64,000 nucleotides of DNA from Nocardioides speluncae (GCF_003121585.1 NZ_QEOO01000005.1:62001-126000); one strand, 5' to 3'; positions 29,927 to 39,150 are shown, counted from the first letter of the stretch. A program made the numbers and translations. Notes: generated from the letters alone by a model not told the origin.

Positions 29927-29945
29927 CGCTCTCCATCAGAGAGCG
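29927..29945 (-). promoter_or_regulatory. hairpin that covers the ribosome binding site of the CNNM operon
   Basis: On the minus strand CGCTCTC-TGATG-GAGAGCG forms a perfect 7-bp stem with a five-base loop and ends three bases before the start ATG. Its 3' arm contains the only Shine-Dalgarno-like sequence (GGAGAG). A control element for translation is plausible. It does not match the known magnesium riboswitches I can recall. Confidence 0.45.
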
Positions 29946-30014
29946 TGGGACTTTGAGGGCCGTCCATGGGGCTGCGGGTTGTTGTCTTTCAATCGGCGGC
30001 GGAACGTGTTCACT

Positions 30015-31794
30015 CTAGCGGGTGACAACGGGAGAGTTGCCCCCACGCACGCCGCCGGCCCAGGTCCGGTAGTCGTCGGCCGCCTCTTCTGGGGTCGCGC
30101 GCAGCGACGGCGGGAGTACGGCCGTGCGGCAGGCCGCGCCCTGGCAGTCCTTGACCTGCCACCAGACCTTGGTCAGCGCGGCCCGCACGTCGGCGTACTG
30201 CTTGACCCGGAAGAGGTTGGTCAGCTGGCTGGGATCTGTGCGCAGGTCGTAGAGCTCGCCGGCGCCGTTGGCGTAGCGGATCATCGACCAGCGGCTGGTG
30301 CGGATGCCGATCGAGCCGCGCTCGTCGAAGCCGGGCTCGCTGGGTGTCATGAAGCGCAGGAGTGCCTCGTTCAGCACCGGCCGGTCCCAGCCCTGGTCGC
30401 CGTGGTCCAACGACGGCACCACGCTCACGCCGTCGGGCGCCGCCGGCGGGTCGGCTGCCGCACCGGCAAGGTCGAGCAGGGTCGCGGTGATGTCCACGGT
30501 GGTGATCGGGTCGAACCGCTGCTCCCCGCTCGGGACGCCCGGCCCGACCATCAGGAACGGCACCCGCAGCGACGGTTCGTGAGCCGTGGTCTTGCCCTGC
30601 CGGATCCGGTGCTCGCCGAGGAAGTAGCCGTTGTCGGAGGTGAACATCAAGATCGTGTCGCGCCACTCCCCCGTCTGCTTCAGCCGCTGCACCAGCCGGC
30701 CGATCTGGAGGTCCATGACGTAGATCGCCTCGGCCCGCTGACGGGTCACCTCGACCAGCGCGGCGCGTTCGGCCGCGGTGAGCTCCGGCCGGGTCTGGAG
30801 GTAGCCGGGCTTGTCGGTGGCGTCGGCCTCGGTCTCGCCGGACGGCAGGACGCCCGGTGCGTGCCGGATGAGGTGGTCAAAGCGGCCCTTCACCCAGTCC
30901 GGGCGAGCGGTGGTCGGGAACTCCTGCCAGCTGCCGTCGGCCCGCTGGACCGGGTGCGGGTCGTCGGCCTCGTCCGGGTCGCCGTGGTGGGGCGCGACGA
31001 AGGAGAGGTACAGGAAGAACGGCTTCCGCCCGGCGTACTTGCCGACCAGCTCGCGGCCGAACCGGCCGAGGGTGTCGGTCTGGTACTCGCCGTGGAAGCG
31101 GGCGCCGGTCGGCACGCCGTTGATGTTGTAGGCGGTCTTGAAGAAGTTGTAGGGTGTCGCCCTCGGGGTACGGCGCACCCGGCCACTCGACCGCGCCGTA
31201 CCAGTCGGTCCAGCCGTTCGGGACGTAGGTGTACGACGGCTCGCCGGTCACCCGCGAGTTCTGGGCGCCGTACCCGTTGAGGTACTTCCCGACGAAGCCG
31301 GTGCGGTACCCGGCGCGCGCCAGCGACCCGGCGAGGGTGCTGGAGTCGTCGAAGGAGGCGAAGCCGTACGGCGGCTCGTGGGTGAGCACCTTGTGGTTGT
31401 GGGCGTACTGCCCCGTGAAGTACGTCGCGCGCGCCGGGCAGCACAGCGGATAGTTGGCGAACGAGTTCTCGAACGAGACGCCGCGCTCCTGGATCAGCCG
31501 CCGGACGTTCGGCGCGAACCGCAGGTCGTCCCAGCGCATGTCGTCGGCGATCACGTACACGAGGTTCGGCTTGCCGCGCCGCTTCGGCTCGCTCCCCCGG
31601 TCGATCGCCGGCGGGTCCATCTGCGGCGGGACTCGTGCCGCTACCGGCTCCCGCACCTCGGCTGACTGCGGACTCTGGTCCCGAGGAACCAGTACGAGTC
31701 CGATCACGAGCGCGAGTGGCACGGCCGCCATGAGCAGCAGGAGTCTGCGCAAGGTGAAGGTCCCCCGTTCGGATATATATGTAAGCAAGTGCAC
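30015..31794 (-). pseudogene. secreted sulfatase broken by a frameshift
   Basis: Two frames together encode one arylsulfatase-type enzyme. The first (from 31794 or 31752) has a membrane-anchor or signal helix, VYVIADDMRWDDL (metal-site aspartates), and the formylglycine motif as LCCPARATYFTG. It runs in phase to AVEWPGAPYPEGDT. Near 31152-31154 the phase changes: NFFKTAYNINGVPTG continues in the other frame, followed by SFVAPHHGDPDE, FTSDNGYFLGEHR and a normal C-terminus at 30015. One extra C (or two lost bases) explains the break. Without it the protein would be about 580 residues. The start may be the TTG at 31752, which has GGGGGA eight bases upstream. Whether the break is real or a sequencing error cannot be told. 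Confidence 0.85.
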
Positions 31795-31799
31795 TTACA
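31780..31799. promoter_or_regulatory. palindrome at the sulfatase start region
   Basis: TGTAAG (31780-31785) and CTTACA (31794-31799) flank a perfect 10-bp palindrome AAGTGCACTT (31787-31796). It covers the GTG at 31794, so either transcription starts downstream of it or a regulator bound here blocks the gene. It favours the later TTG start at 31752. Confidence 0.4.
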
Positions 31800-31945
31800 C
31801 ACTACCGCCTCCCTCCCCGCTGTTGGGAGGCGTACACAGAGTTGACGCCGCGGATGCCCAGTAGGTTGCCTGAATCAGGTCACGATCCGGCCAATCATCA
31901 GCGCGCGGCCAAAAAATCGAGGTGCCGTGGATGCAGTGTCGTCCC

Positions 31946-31951
31946 TAGCGT
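31946..31951 (+). promoter_or_regulatory. -10 element TAGCGT for a leaderless methyltransferase transcript
   Basis: TAGCGT is followed by seven bases and then the ATG at 31959, with no ribosome site, the same arrangement as for tldD and sbcD. Confidence 0.4.
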
Positions 31952-31958
31952 CAGCAGC

Positions 31959-32684
31959 ATGCGTGCACCCGATCCCGCCTTCGCGGACCCGCGCCTGGCC
32001 GTCCTCTACGACGTCTTCGACGGCGACCGCTCCGATCTCGACGCGTACGTGGCGATCGCAGAGGAGCTGGCGGCCGACACCGTCGTCGATGTTGGATGCG
32101 GGACCGGTTCGCTGGCAGTTCGTCTCGCCGGACTGGGCAAGACCGTCGTCGGCGTAGATCCGGCCGGCGCCTCACTGGAGGTGGCGCGCGCGAAGCCGAA
32201 CGCGGACGGGGTGAGGTGGGTTCACGGTGATGCCACCGACCTCGTGGCCCTGGGACTCGGCGCGGACCTCGCCGTCATGACCGGCAACGTCGCCCAGGTC
32301 TTCGTCAGCGACGAGGACTGGACGCTCACCCTGAGCGCGGTTCGCGACTGCCTGCGCCCCGGTGGCTGGTTCGTGTTCGAGACCCGCCGCCCCGAGGCAC
32401 GAGACTGGGAGCACTGGGACGTCGCACCGACGGTGGTCACCACGCCGGGCGGCGCGGCCGTGACGGTCTCGAGGACCGTCACCGAGGTCGCCTTGCCGTT
32501 GGTGACGTTCGAGTCGACGACGACACTGGGTGGCATCGTGGTGCCGTCGATCTCGACGTTGCGCTTCCGTGACGAGATGGAAGTGCGGCACGACCTAGGC
32601 ACCCACGACTTTGACGTGGTCGAGGTGCGAGACGCTCCGGACCGGCCGGGCAAGGAGTTCGTCTTCCTCACCCGCCGCAGGTGA
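31959..32684 (+). CDS. class I SAM-dependent methyltransferase
   Basis: A 241-residue cytosolic methyltransferase. SAM-binding motif I is VVDVGCGTGSLAVRL (about 42-56), motif II region GVDPAGASLEVARAK, and later motifs LAVMTGNVAQVFV and LRPGGWFVFETRRP. The N-terminus MRAPDPAFADPRLAVLYDVF is typical of a family of actinobacterial small-molecule methyltransferases. The frame is open upstream to 31842, but the first 39 residues are not protein-like and a -10 element lies just before ATG 31959. The acceptor is unknown; neighbours give no hint. Confidence 0.88.
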   Translation: MRAPDPAFADPRLAVLYDVFDGDRSDLDAYVAIAEELAADTVVDVGCGTGSLAVRLAGLGKTVVGVDPAGASLEVARAKPNADGVRWVHGDATDLVALGLGADLAVMTGNVAQVFVSDEDWTLTLSAVRDCLRPGGWFVFETRRPEARDWEHWDVAPTVVTTPGGAAVTVSRTVTEVALPLVTFESTTTLGGIVVPSISTLRFRDEMEVRHDLGTHDFDVVEVRDAPDRPGKEFVFLTRRR

Positions 32685-32809
32685 GCTGGCAGCCGCCACG
32701 CGGCATGTCCAATGGGTGGCTAAGGGCATCCTAAACCTTCCGATTTGTCCCTTTGCGCTTCTACCCTGGTGAGTGTCGGAAGTCAGCTCGCCACGGAAGG
32801 GATCACCTC

Positions 32810-33172
32810 ATGCGTCGCATCGCCGTAACCCTCGCTCTGGCCACACTGCTCCTCCTCGTCTCGACCCCCGCTCACGCGTTCGCCCACGACAAGGTCAGCA
32901 ACCCCTGGCTGCATATGCTCCTCGACGCCGCGAGCCTCGCCGTGGTCGCCGCGCCGCTGTTCACCGTCCTGCTCTGGGGACGTGAGAACCGCGGGCTGAT
33001 GCTGGCCCTGATGGCGGTGGTGCAGCTCCCGGTCGCGATCGTCGCGTTCAACCCGCTCCCGGACCCGGCCGCTCACGCAGCGACCATGGTCGGTGCCCTG
33101 CTCGTGACGATGGCGGCGATCCTCACGGTCCGCCTGACCGCCTCGCCGGGTGCAGCCAGGCGGACCGCCTAG
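32810..33172 (+). CDS. small exported or membrane protein, 120 aa
   Basis: The start ATG 32810 has GGAAGGG eight bases upstream. The N-terminus (MRRIAVTLALATLLLLVSTP, then AHAFAHDKV) is a signal peptide or first helix. Three further hydrophobic stretches follow (LLDAASLAVVAAPLFTVLLW, LALMAVVQLPVAIVAF, MVGALLVTMAAILTV). No family recognised. The stop shares the CTAG with the stop of the convergent gene at 33169. Confidence 0.75.
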   Translation: MRRIAVTLALATLLLLVSTPAHAFAHDKVSNPWLHMLLDAASLAVVAAPLFTVLLWGRENRGLMLALMAVVQLPVAIVAFNPLPDPAAHAATMVGALLVTMAAILTVRLTASPGAARRTA

Positions 33173-33480
33173 GAAGTCCGCAGGGCCGTAATGTCGGGGC
33201 AGCCCGGGCGCGGACGGTCCCAGATGCCGTCCGCGCGGCGTACTGCATTGAACCGGCAGTGCTCTTCGCCGACGTACCCCCACGCCATGAAGACCTCTCG
33301 GCCGGCGAGGGCGTACACGCCGACCGACTCGTCGCTTCGACGGTAGAACGTGCCGCGCAGTCCGGGCACGGGCTCGCCCTCGAAGTCGACGTCGTCGATC
33401 ACCTTGTGCAGCCGGAACTGTCGGAGGTCGGGAAGGCTCGCAGACACGAACGACGCAACGAACGACGACCACGAAGGCAA
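33169..33480 (-). CDS. hypothetical small protein, about 103 aa
   Basis: The body reads like a real beta-rich domain (FRLHKVIDDVDFEGEPVPG, GTFYRRSDESVGVYALAG, FMAWGYVGEEHCRFNAVRR) with two cysteines that may pair. The start is uncertain: TTG 33480 and GTG 33447 are both possible, and neither has a clear ribosome site. It lies 25 bases downstream of the HNH gene and may be translated from the same transcript. No family recognised. Confidence 0.5.
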   Translation of the reverse strand: MPSWSSFVASFVSASLPDLRQFRLHKVIDDVDFEGEPVPGLRGTFYRRSDESVGVYALAGREVFMAWGYVGEEHCRFNAVRRADGIWDRPRPGCPDITALRTS

Positions 33481-33505
33481 CGGTCGCGCGCCGGGCGAAA
33501 TGGGA

Positions 33506-33958
33506 TCAACCGGGCAGGACCGCGAGCTGCGCGCGCGTCGGCTGGTACGGCGTCTCGCGCAGTCGCATGCCGGCTTCGGCCGGCGTCCGATTGCCCTTCT
33601 TGCCGTTGCAGTCCGAACACGCCGCGACGGTGTTCTGCCAGGTCCAGCCGCCGCCGCGGGACTGCGGCACGATGTGGTCGATGGTCTTGGCCTGGCTGCC
33701 GCAGTAGCCGCAGCGGTGCCGGTCGCGACGCAGCACGCCGGCCCGGGAGTAGCCCGCCGGGCGGTACATCCAGTGGGTCTTGATGTAGCGAACCAGGCGC
33801 ACGGCCTTCGGCCACTGGTGCGGGCCGATCATCCGGTCGCCGAGCTGCTCGTGCACCACGGCCACCTCACGGAAGAGCATCTTGACCGCGTGCTTGAACG
33901 AAACTCGTCCGAGCGGCTCGAAGGAGGCGTTGTAGAGCGTCACGTGCGTCGGAGCCAC
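33506..33958 (-). CDS. HNH endonuclease
   Basis: A 150-residue HNH-family protein. The nuclease core carries a zinc-type pair and catalytic histidine: CGYCGSQAKTIDHIVPQSRG, then WQNTVAACSDCNGKKGNRTP. The N-terminal part (VAPTHVTLYNASFEPLGRVS) and the KMLFREVAVVHE stretch are shared with a very common actinobacterial HNH family whose role is unclear. GTG 33958 is chosen because AGGAGG lies eight bases upstream; GTG 33967 lies right on the ribosome site. A hairpin lies upstream at 34001-34030. Confidence 0.88.
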   Translation of the reverse strand: MAPTHVTLYNASFEPLGRVSFKHAVKMLFREVAVVHEQLGDRMIGPHQWPKAVRLVRYIKTHWMYRPAGYSRAGVLRRDRHRCGYCGSQAKTIDHIVPQSRGGGWTWQNTVAACSDCNGKKGNRTPAEAGMRLRETPYQPTRAQLAVLPG

Positions 33959-34000
33959 GATCAACACCTCCTCTCATCCACCATTGTGCCGGGTCGCAGC

Positions 34001-34030
34001 CCTGCATTCCGTCTGGATACGGGATGCAGG
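34001..34030. promoter_or_regulatory. 12-bp hairpin in the leader of the HNH gene
   Basis: Arms 34001-34012 (CCTGCATTCCGT) and 34019-34030 (ACGGGATGCAGG) pair with one mismatch around a six-base loop. No T run follows on either side. It lies between divergent genes, so it is either an operator palindrome or an RNA leader structure. Confidence 0.4.
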
Positions 34031-34156
34031 CTATTAGCGTTGTCTTCTTTCAGGAAGCACGCGAGAAAACGGTAGGCGACCTTACGGCGTCGGTCACCCG
34101 AGTTTTCCGTTCGCGAACTCGGCGGCCGTTTGCCCTTGCCTGTCAGGCTTTTCGGC

Positions 34157-34816
34157 ATGCCGGCCATCCGACTCCCCCGCACGCGGTGGGCGCGCGCCCT
34201 GGTTGCCGCCGCGCTGCTCGGGACGGCGCTGACGATCGCGCCGTACACCTGGGTGCAGGCCGCCGGCGACGACCACACGACAGACGACGTGCCCAGCGCG
34301 CCGGTCGCGATCGTGCTCGGCGCCGGCATCTACCCGGACGGCACGCCGCAGCCCTACCTGCGGGTGCGGCTGGAGGCGGCCAAGGATCTGTACGACGCCG
34401 GCAAGGTCGACGCGATCCTGGTCTCGGGCGACCACGGCACTCACGAGCACGACGAGGTGGCGGCGATGACCGGCTGGCTCACCGACCGCGGCGTACCGGC
34501 CGACAAGGTGGTCGGCGACCACGCCGGCTTCGACACCAACGACTCCTGCATCCGGGCGGCCAGGATCTTCGGCGTCGACGAGGCGATCGTCATCACCCAG
34601 GACTTCGCGCTGGCCCGGGCCGTGTTCCTGTGCGAGCACGCCGGGATCACGACGTACGGCGTCGGCGTGCCGGCCACCGACCGCAAGGACCGCGCGTACC
34701 GGATCCGGGAGGTGCCGGCGGCGCTCAAGGCGTCCTTCGACGTGATGGTCGGCAGCGACCCGAAGTACCTCGGCCGCTACGAGCGGTCCCTGGATGAGGC
34801 GCTCGCCGCGGACTAG
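34157..34816 (+). CDS. YdcF/SanA-type DUF218 membrane-anchored protein
   Basis: A 219-residue protein. It begins with a basic start and one membrane helix (ALVAAALLGTALTIAPYTWV). The DUF218 domain has VAIVLGAGIYPDGTP, LRVRLEAAKDLYDAGKVDAI, VSGDHGTHEHDE and IITQDFALARAVFL-like elements, all family marks. SanA in E. coli maintains the outer barrier against vancomycin; the molecular activity is unknown. ATG 34157 lies seven bases after CAGGCT, so a leaderless transcript is possible. Confidence 0.88.
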   Translation: MPAIRLPRTRWARALVAAALLGTALTIAPYTWVQAAGDDHTTDDVPSAPVAIVLGAGIYPDGTPQPYLRVRLEAAKDLYDAGKVDAILVSGDHGTHEHDEVAAMTGWLTDRGVPADKVVGDHAGFDTNDSCIRAARIFGVDEAIVITQDFALARAVFLCEHAGITTYGVGVPATDRKDRAYRIREVPAALKASFDVMVGSDPKYLGRYERSLDEALAAD

Positions 34817-34880
34817 CCGGGTGCCGACGTTCCCGGTCGTGGTTGGCTGTGACTGACAGCTCCCACCACCAGGAGGACCA

Positions 34881-35921
34881 GTGCCGACCGTCTCCGCCTA
34901 CGGGGCCAAAAGCGCGACCGAGCCGCTCGCGCCGCTCACCATCGAGCGCCGGGATCTCGGGCCGCACGACGTCCTGACCGAGATCAAGTACGCCGGGATC
35001 TGCCACTCCGACATCCACACCGTCCGCGGCGACTGGGGCCGCCAGCCCTACCCGGTCGTACCCGGCCACGAGATCGCCGGTGTCGTCACCGAGGTCGGCA
35101 GCGCGGTCTCGGCACACGGCGTGGGCGACCGGGTCGGTGTCGGCTGCATGGTCGACTCCTGCCGCGAGTGCGCCAACTGCCGGCGCGGCGAGGAGCAGTA
35201 CTGCCTGGCCGGTGCGACGTACACCTACGCCTCGATCGGCAAGGACGGCAAGGCCACGCAGGGCGGCTACTCCACCCACATCGTGGTGACCGAGGACTTC
35301 GTGGTCCGGATCCCCGAGGGCCTCGAGCTGGACGTCGCCGCCCCGCTGCTCTGCGCCGGGATCACCTTGTACTCCCCGCTCCGCCATTGGAACGCCGGTG
35401 CCGGCCGCAAGGTCGGGATCGTCGGCCTCGGCGGGCTGGGCCACGTCGGCGTCCGGATCGCGCGGGCCATGGGCGCCGAGGTCACCGTGCTCTCGCAGTC
35501 GCTGAAGAAGCGCGAGGACGGGCTGCGGCTCGGCGCGAGCGACTACCGCGCCACCAGCGACCCCGACACGTTCCAGCAGCTGGCGGGTACGTTCGACCTG
35601 ATCGTCAACACCGTCAGCTCCCCGCTCGACCTCGACGCCTACCTCGGACTGCTGGCGACCGACGGCACCATGGTCCACCTCGGCGGCACCGTTGAGCCGA
35701 TGCCGGTCAGCGCGTTCTCACTGCTGTCGCAGCGCCGCAGCCTCGCCGGCTCCGGGATCGGCGGCATCCGCGAGACCCAGGAGATGCTCGACTTCTGCGC
35801 CGAGCACGGCATCGGCGCCGAGATCGAGGTGATCGCCGCGGAGCAGATCAACGAGGCCTACGAGCGGGTGCTGGCCTCGGACGTGCGCTACCGGTTCGTG
35901 ATCGACATCGCGACCCTCTGA
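34881..35921 (+). CDS. zinc-dependent alcohol dehydrogenase, cinnamyl alcohol dehydrogenase-like
   Basis: A 346-residue medium-chain dehydrogenase/reductase. Catalytic zinc ligands: Cys41 in GICHSDIHT, the GHE motif and a later Cys. The structural zinc lobe is [15 protein letters not shown]. The dinucleotide-binding motif is GLGGLGHVG, and serines after the second strand (SQSLKKRED) indicate NADP(H). The family (YahK/AdhC of M. tuberculosis) reduces a broad range of aldehydes. Start is GTG 34881 with AGGAGG five bases upstream. It is convergent with cydB, eight bases apart. Confidence 0.93.
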   Translation: MPTVSAYGAKSATEPLAPLTIERRDLGPHDVLTEIKYAGICHSDIHTVRGDWGRQPYPVVPGHEIAGVVTEVGSAVSAHGVGDRVGVGCMVDSCRECANCRRGEEQYCLAGATYTYASIGKDGKATQGGYSTHIVVTEDFVVRIPEGLELDVAAPLLCAGITLYSPLRHWNAGAGRKVGIVGLGGLGHVGVRIARAMGAEVTVLSQSLKKREDGLRLGASDYRATSDPDTFQQLAGTFDLIVNTVSSPLDLDAYLGLLATDGTMVHLGGTVEPMPVSAFSLLSQRRSLAGSGIGGIRETQEMLDFCAEHGIGAEIEVIAAEQINEAYERVLASDVRYRFVIDIATL

Positions 35922-35929
35922 CCTCAGCC

Positions 35930-36934
35930 TCAGCGCTGCTGGGACCAGCTCTCCGACTGGGTGAGCCGGTACAGGTAGGCCAGCAGTGGCAGCACGATCA
36001 CCCCGGCCAGGCCGACCACGATCAGCAGCGCCTGGAGGGTGGCGCGGGCGCCGGCGGCGTCGACGATCCGAAGCTCGTCCACGAGCAGCCACGGGTACTG
36101 CCCGATCCCCCAGCCCGCAACCACACACGCCACCGCGGCGACGGCGGTGAGGCGGGCCGGACCGTAGGTGCGCCGCCACAGCAGCGCGAGCGTGGCGCTT
36201 CCGGTGAGGCCGGAGATCACGATCAGCGGGGCGCCGCGGCCGGTGAGTCCGTCGCTCAGGGTCGGCGCGTCGTCGAGCAGTGGCACGAGCGCGGCGAACA
36301 CCAGCACGCCGGTCACGACGCCGACGACCAGCGACCTGTCCCGCAGCAGCTCGGCGAGGCCGTGCTGCCCGCTCCGCTCGGCGTCGGCGGTGAGGAAGGT
36401 GCCGGCGAGGAAGGCGCAGGTGCCGACGGCGATCAGGCCGCCGAAGATCGAGGTCGGGTTGACCCAGGATGACCAGAGGTCGCCGTACCCCTCCGCGGGC
36501 ACCCGGCCGGACGCGATCGCGCCGGCAGCGGCACCCAGGAAGAACGGCGTCAGGATCGACGACGTCGCGAACACCACGCCGAACAGCCGGGCCTGGCCGA
36601 GAGTGCCGGCGTACTTGCGGAACGCGAAGCTCGCCCCACGGAGCACGATCCCGAACAGCGCGAACAGCAGCGGCAGGACCAGCGTGGTCATCGCGGCCGC
36701 GAACGCCTCCGGGAACCCGGTCCACCACATCACCAGCACATAGATCAGCCAGACGTGGTTGGCCTCCCACACCGGGCCGATGCTGTGGTCGACCAGGGTG
36801 CGCAGCTCGGCGCCGCGGCGGGTGCCACCGGCGGTGAGGTCGAAGAAGCCGGACCCGAAGTCGGCGCCGCCGAACACGGCGTACGCGATCACGCCGACGA
36901 AGAGGGCCGCCGCGACCATCACCTCCAGGCTCAT
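35930..36934 (-). CDS. cydB: cytochrome bd ubiquinol oxidase subunit II
   Basis: A 334-residue polytopic membrane protein of the CydB family, which pairs with CydA in the high-affinity terminal oxidase bd. It opens MSLEVMVAAALFVGVIAYAV, then GGADFGSGFFDL, the family start, and has SIGPVWEANHVWLIYVLVMW and PTSIFGGLIAVGTCAFLAGT. The ATG overlaps the cydA stop (ATGA). No cydDC assembly transporter lies nearby; it may be elsewhere. The upstream extension of the frame within cydA is a shadow. Confidence 0.95.
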   Translation of the reverse strand: MSLEVMVAAALFVGVIAYAVFGGADFGSGFFDLTAGGTRRGAELRTLVDHSIGPVWEANHVWLIYVLVMWWTGFPEAFAAAMTTLVLPLLFALFGIVLRGASFAFRKYAGTLGQARLFGVVFATSSILTPFFLGAAAGAIASGRVPAEGYGDLWSSWVNPTSIFGGLIAVGTCAFLAGTFLTADAERSGQHGLAELLRDRSLVVGVVTGVLVFAALVPLLDDAPTLSDGLTGRGAPLIVISGLTGSATLALLWRRTYGPARLTAVAAVACVVAGWGIGQYPWLLVDELRIVDAAGARATLQALLIVVGLAGVIVLPLLAYLYRLTQSESWSQQR

Positions 36935-38343
36935 CGTTCGCCTCCGGTCGTGCTCGCCGACTTGGCCAGCTCGGCCGGCCCGTAGGGGCTCGGCAGATCT
37001 GCCTCGCCGGCCCGCCAGCGCCGGGCCATCGATCTGAGTACGACGACCGCGCCGGCGGTCATCGCGGCGTACACGACCACGGTCGTCCCGAGCAGCCACC
37101 ACAGGCCGGAGTAGCTGCCCGCCGCGTCCTCGGTGCGCAGGTAGCCGTAGACGACCCACGGCTGCCGGCCGACCTCGGTGGCCACCCAGCCTGACTCCAG
37201 TGCGAGTACGGCGAGTGGCCCGGCGGCGACCGCGAATCTGAGGAACCAGCGGTTGCGCAGCAGGTCGTGGCCGCGCCAGCGGGCCAGCCAGAACAGGGCG
37301 ACCGCTCCGGCGAGCAGGGTGCCGATCCCGACCATCGACTGGAACGCCCAGTGCGCGATGTTGACCGGCGGGTGGTCCTCCTCCGGGATCGTGTCCAGCC
37401 CGCGCACCGGCTTGTCGAGCGAGTTCTGGGCCAGGATCGAACCGAGGACCGGGATGTCGATGGTGCCGTGGACCTCGCCGTCGGCGTACCAGCCGCCGAT
37501 CCGCAGCGGCGACGGGCTCTCAGTGGTCTCGGCGAGCTCGAAGGCCGCGAGCTTCGCCGGCTGCCGGTCGCCGAGACCCAGGCCCAGGAGGTGGCCGACG
37601 AACGGCTGGCTGAGCGCGGCCACCGTGGCGAAGACGAACGGCACCAGGAAGCCGAGCCGGTGGTGCTCGTCGCGCCGCCCGCGCAGCATGCCGACGGCGT
37701 ACACGCCGGCAACGCTCAGCCCGACCACCAGATAGGCGCCCACCCACATGTGCGCGAACTGCAGCCAGACCTGGTCGTTGAACATCGCCGCCCACGGCTG
37801 GACGTCGACCACCTCGCCGCTCTCGGTGAGCCGGAAGCCGGTGGGGGCGTTCATCCAGGCGTTGACCGCGATCACGCAGAAGGTGCCGACCACGCCGGCC
37901 ACGGCCATCGGCAGCAGCATCAACAGGTGCAGCCGCGGTGGCATCCGGCCCCAGCCGTACAGATAGATGCCCAGGAAGATCGCCTCGATGAAGAACGACA
38001 GCCCCTCGAAGGCGAACGGCAGGCCGAGCACGTCGCCGTAGGTGCCCATCAGCCCTGGCCAGAGCAGGCCCATCTCGAAGCTGAGCACGGTCCCGGAGAC
38101 CGCACCGATCGCGAACAGCACCGCGGAGACCTTGGACCAGCGCTTTGCCAGCTCCAGCGCGACCGGGTCGTCGCGCACGATGCCGCGCCGGTGCACCACG
38201 AAGATCATGGCCGGGAACGCCACCCCGAAGCAGGCCAGGATGATGTGCCAGCCCAGCGACAGCGCCATCTGCTGCCGTGCCGGAAGCAGCCCCGCGGGCT
38301 CCGCCACGGTCACGAGATCGACGACGAGGTCGGGGGTCAGCAA
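36931..38343 (-). CDS. cydA: cytochrome bd ubiquinol oxidase subunit I
   Basis: A 470-residue multi-helix haem protein that oxidises quinol and reduces oxygen. The haem-ligand histidine lies in MALSLGWHIILACFGVAFPA, and the second haem ligand methionine in AFQSMVGIGTLLAG. The conserved stretch SFEMGLLWPGLMG is present. The loop around GLDTIPEEDHPPVNIAHWAF is short, as in CIO-type oxidases. Start is taken as TTG 38343, which has GGAG six bases upstream and lies 15 bases from the stop of the DUF1345 gene; a GTG near 38309 is an alternative. Confidence 0.93.
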   Translation of the reverse strand: MLTPDLVVDLVTVAEPAGLLPARQQMALSLGWHIILACFGVAFPAMIFVVHRRGIVRDDPVALELAKRWSKVSAVLFAIGAVSGTVLSFEMGLLWPGLMGTYGDVLGLPFAFEGLSFFIEAIFLGIYLYGWGRMPPRLHLLMLLPMAVAGVVGTFCVIAVNAWMNAPTGFRLTESGEVVDVQPWAAMFNDQVWLQFAHMWVGAYLVVGLSVAGVYAVGMLRGRRDEHHRLGFLVPFVFATVAALSQPFVGHLLGLGLGDRQPAKLAAFELAETTESPSPLRIGGWYADGEVHGTIDIPVLGSILAQNSLDKPVRGLDTIPEEDHPPVNIAHWAFQSMVGIGTLLAGAVALFWLARWRGHDLLRNRWFLRFAVAAGPLAVLALESGWVATEVGRQPWVVYGYLRTEDAAGSYSGLWWLLGTTVVVYAAMTAGAVVVLRSMARRWRAGEADLPSPYGPAELAKSASTTGGER

Positions 38344-38357
38344 GGCGCGCTCCGTTC

Positions 38358-39002
38358 TCAGCCGGTGAAGATGCCGGCAACGAGGTTGATGGTGGTGGCG
38401 AGGATGGCCGCGCCGAATACATAGGACAGCAGGCAGTGCCGGAGTACGACGGCGCGCACGGCCGCGCTGGTCACGTTGGTGTCCGACACCTGGTAGGTCA
38501 TGCCGAGGTTGTAGCTGAAGTAGAAGAAGTCGCGGAACGCCGGCGGGTCCTCGGAGTTGAAGTCGATCCCGCCCGGCTCGGCGGTGTAGTAGACGAACGC
38601 GTACCGGGTCGCGTACATCAGGTGCAGCGCGGCCCACGCGAGGAAGACGCCCACCACCGCGATCGCGGCTGGCCCGCCACCGGCGTCGGCTCCCCCGCTG
38701 ACCAGCAGGGTGACGATGCCGCCGAGGCCGCCCAGCGCCGCGGCCACCACGACCAGCTCGTCGAACAGCGGCCGGAAGTCCTCACGGCCGACGTTGGCGC
38801 GCGTCGCCGCCGCGTCCATCGGCCACAGCGCGAGCCAGCCGAGGACGACGAAGACCGTGGCCAGCGTCGCGATACCGAAGAGTACGCCGTACGCGGGGCT
38901 CGCGAGCCAGCCGGCGACAGCGGCCGCCAGCCCTGCCGCAAGCGCACACAGAAGTCGCGGCACTGCGGCGACCGGAACCCACGAACCCAGGTGCACGTCC
39001 AC
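38358..39002 (-). CDS. DUF1345 family membrane protein
   Basis: A 214-residue protein with about five membrane helices. Recognised from the C-terminal block [20 protein letters not shown], then [20 protein letters not shown]. The family has no proven function. It lies 15 bases before cydA, so it is probably in the same operon and might support the oxidase. Start is uncertain: GTG 39002 or GTG 38996, neither with a ribosome site; the longer upstream frame is rejected because a terminator lies inside it. Confidence 0.82.
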   Translation of the reverse strand: MDVHLGSWVPVAAVPRLLCALAAGLAAAVAGWLASPAYGVLFGIATLATVFVVLGWLALWPMDAAATRANVGREDFRPLFDELVVVAAALGGLGGIVTLLVSGGADAGGGPAAIAVVGVFLAWAALHLMYATRYAFVYYTAEPGGIDFNSEDPPAFRDFFYFSYNLGMTYQVSDTNVTSAAVRAVVLRHCLLSYVFGAAILATTINLVAGIFTG

Positions 39003-39101
39003 GAACGTATCGCGGCTCGGAGGGTGTGCTGCGTCGAACCACGGACGGAACTCCGGCCTCCGACCACGGACGGTCACGGCCCGCCCGTGGGTGGGCACAT
39101 G

Positions 39102-39137
39102 ACGAAGGCCCGGGTCGATAGTGACCCGGGCCTTCGT
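39102..39137 (-). terminator. 15-bp hairpin terminator after the DoxX-like gene
   Basis: Arms 39102-39116 (ACGAAGGCCCGGGTC) and 39123-39137 (GACCCGGGCCTTCGT) pair perfectly with a six-base loop, 14 bases beyond the stop of the DoxX-like gene. Few T residues follow, as usual in actinobacteria. Confidence 0.85.
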
Positions 39138-39150
39138 TGTCCGCCGTGCG

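Noticed and set aside
30877-31178. Second complete gene in the sulfatase region
   Set aside because: The two overlapping frames encode the N- and C-terminal parts of one sulfatase, not two proteins.
31758-31794. GTG 31794 as the sure start of the sulfatase
   Set aside because: It lies within a palindrome and has no ribosome site; TTG 31752 has GGGGGA at good distance. Kept only as outer limit.
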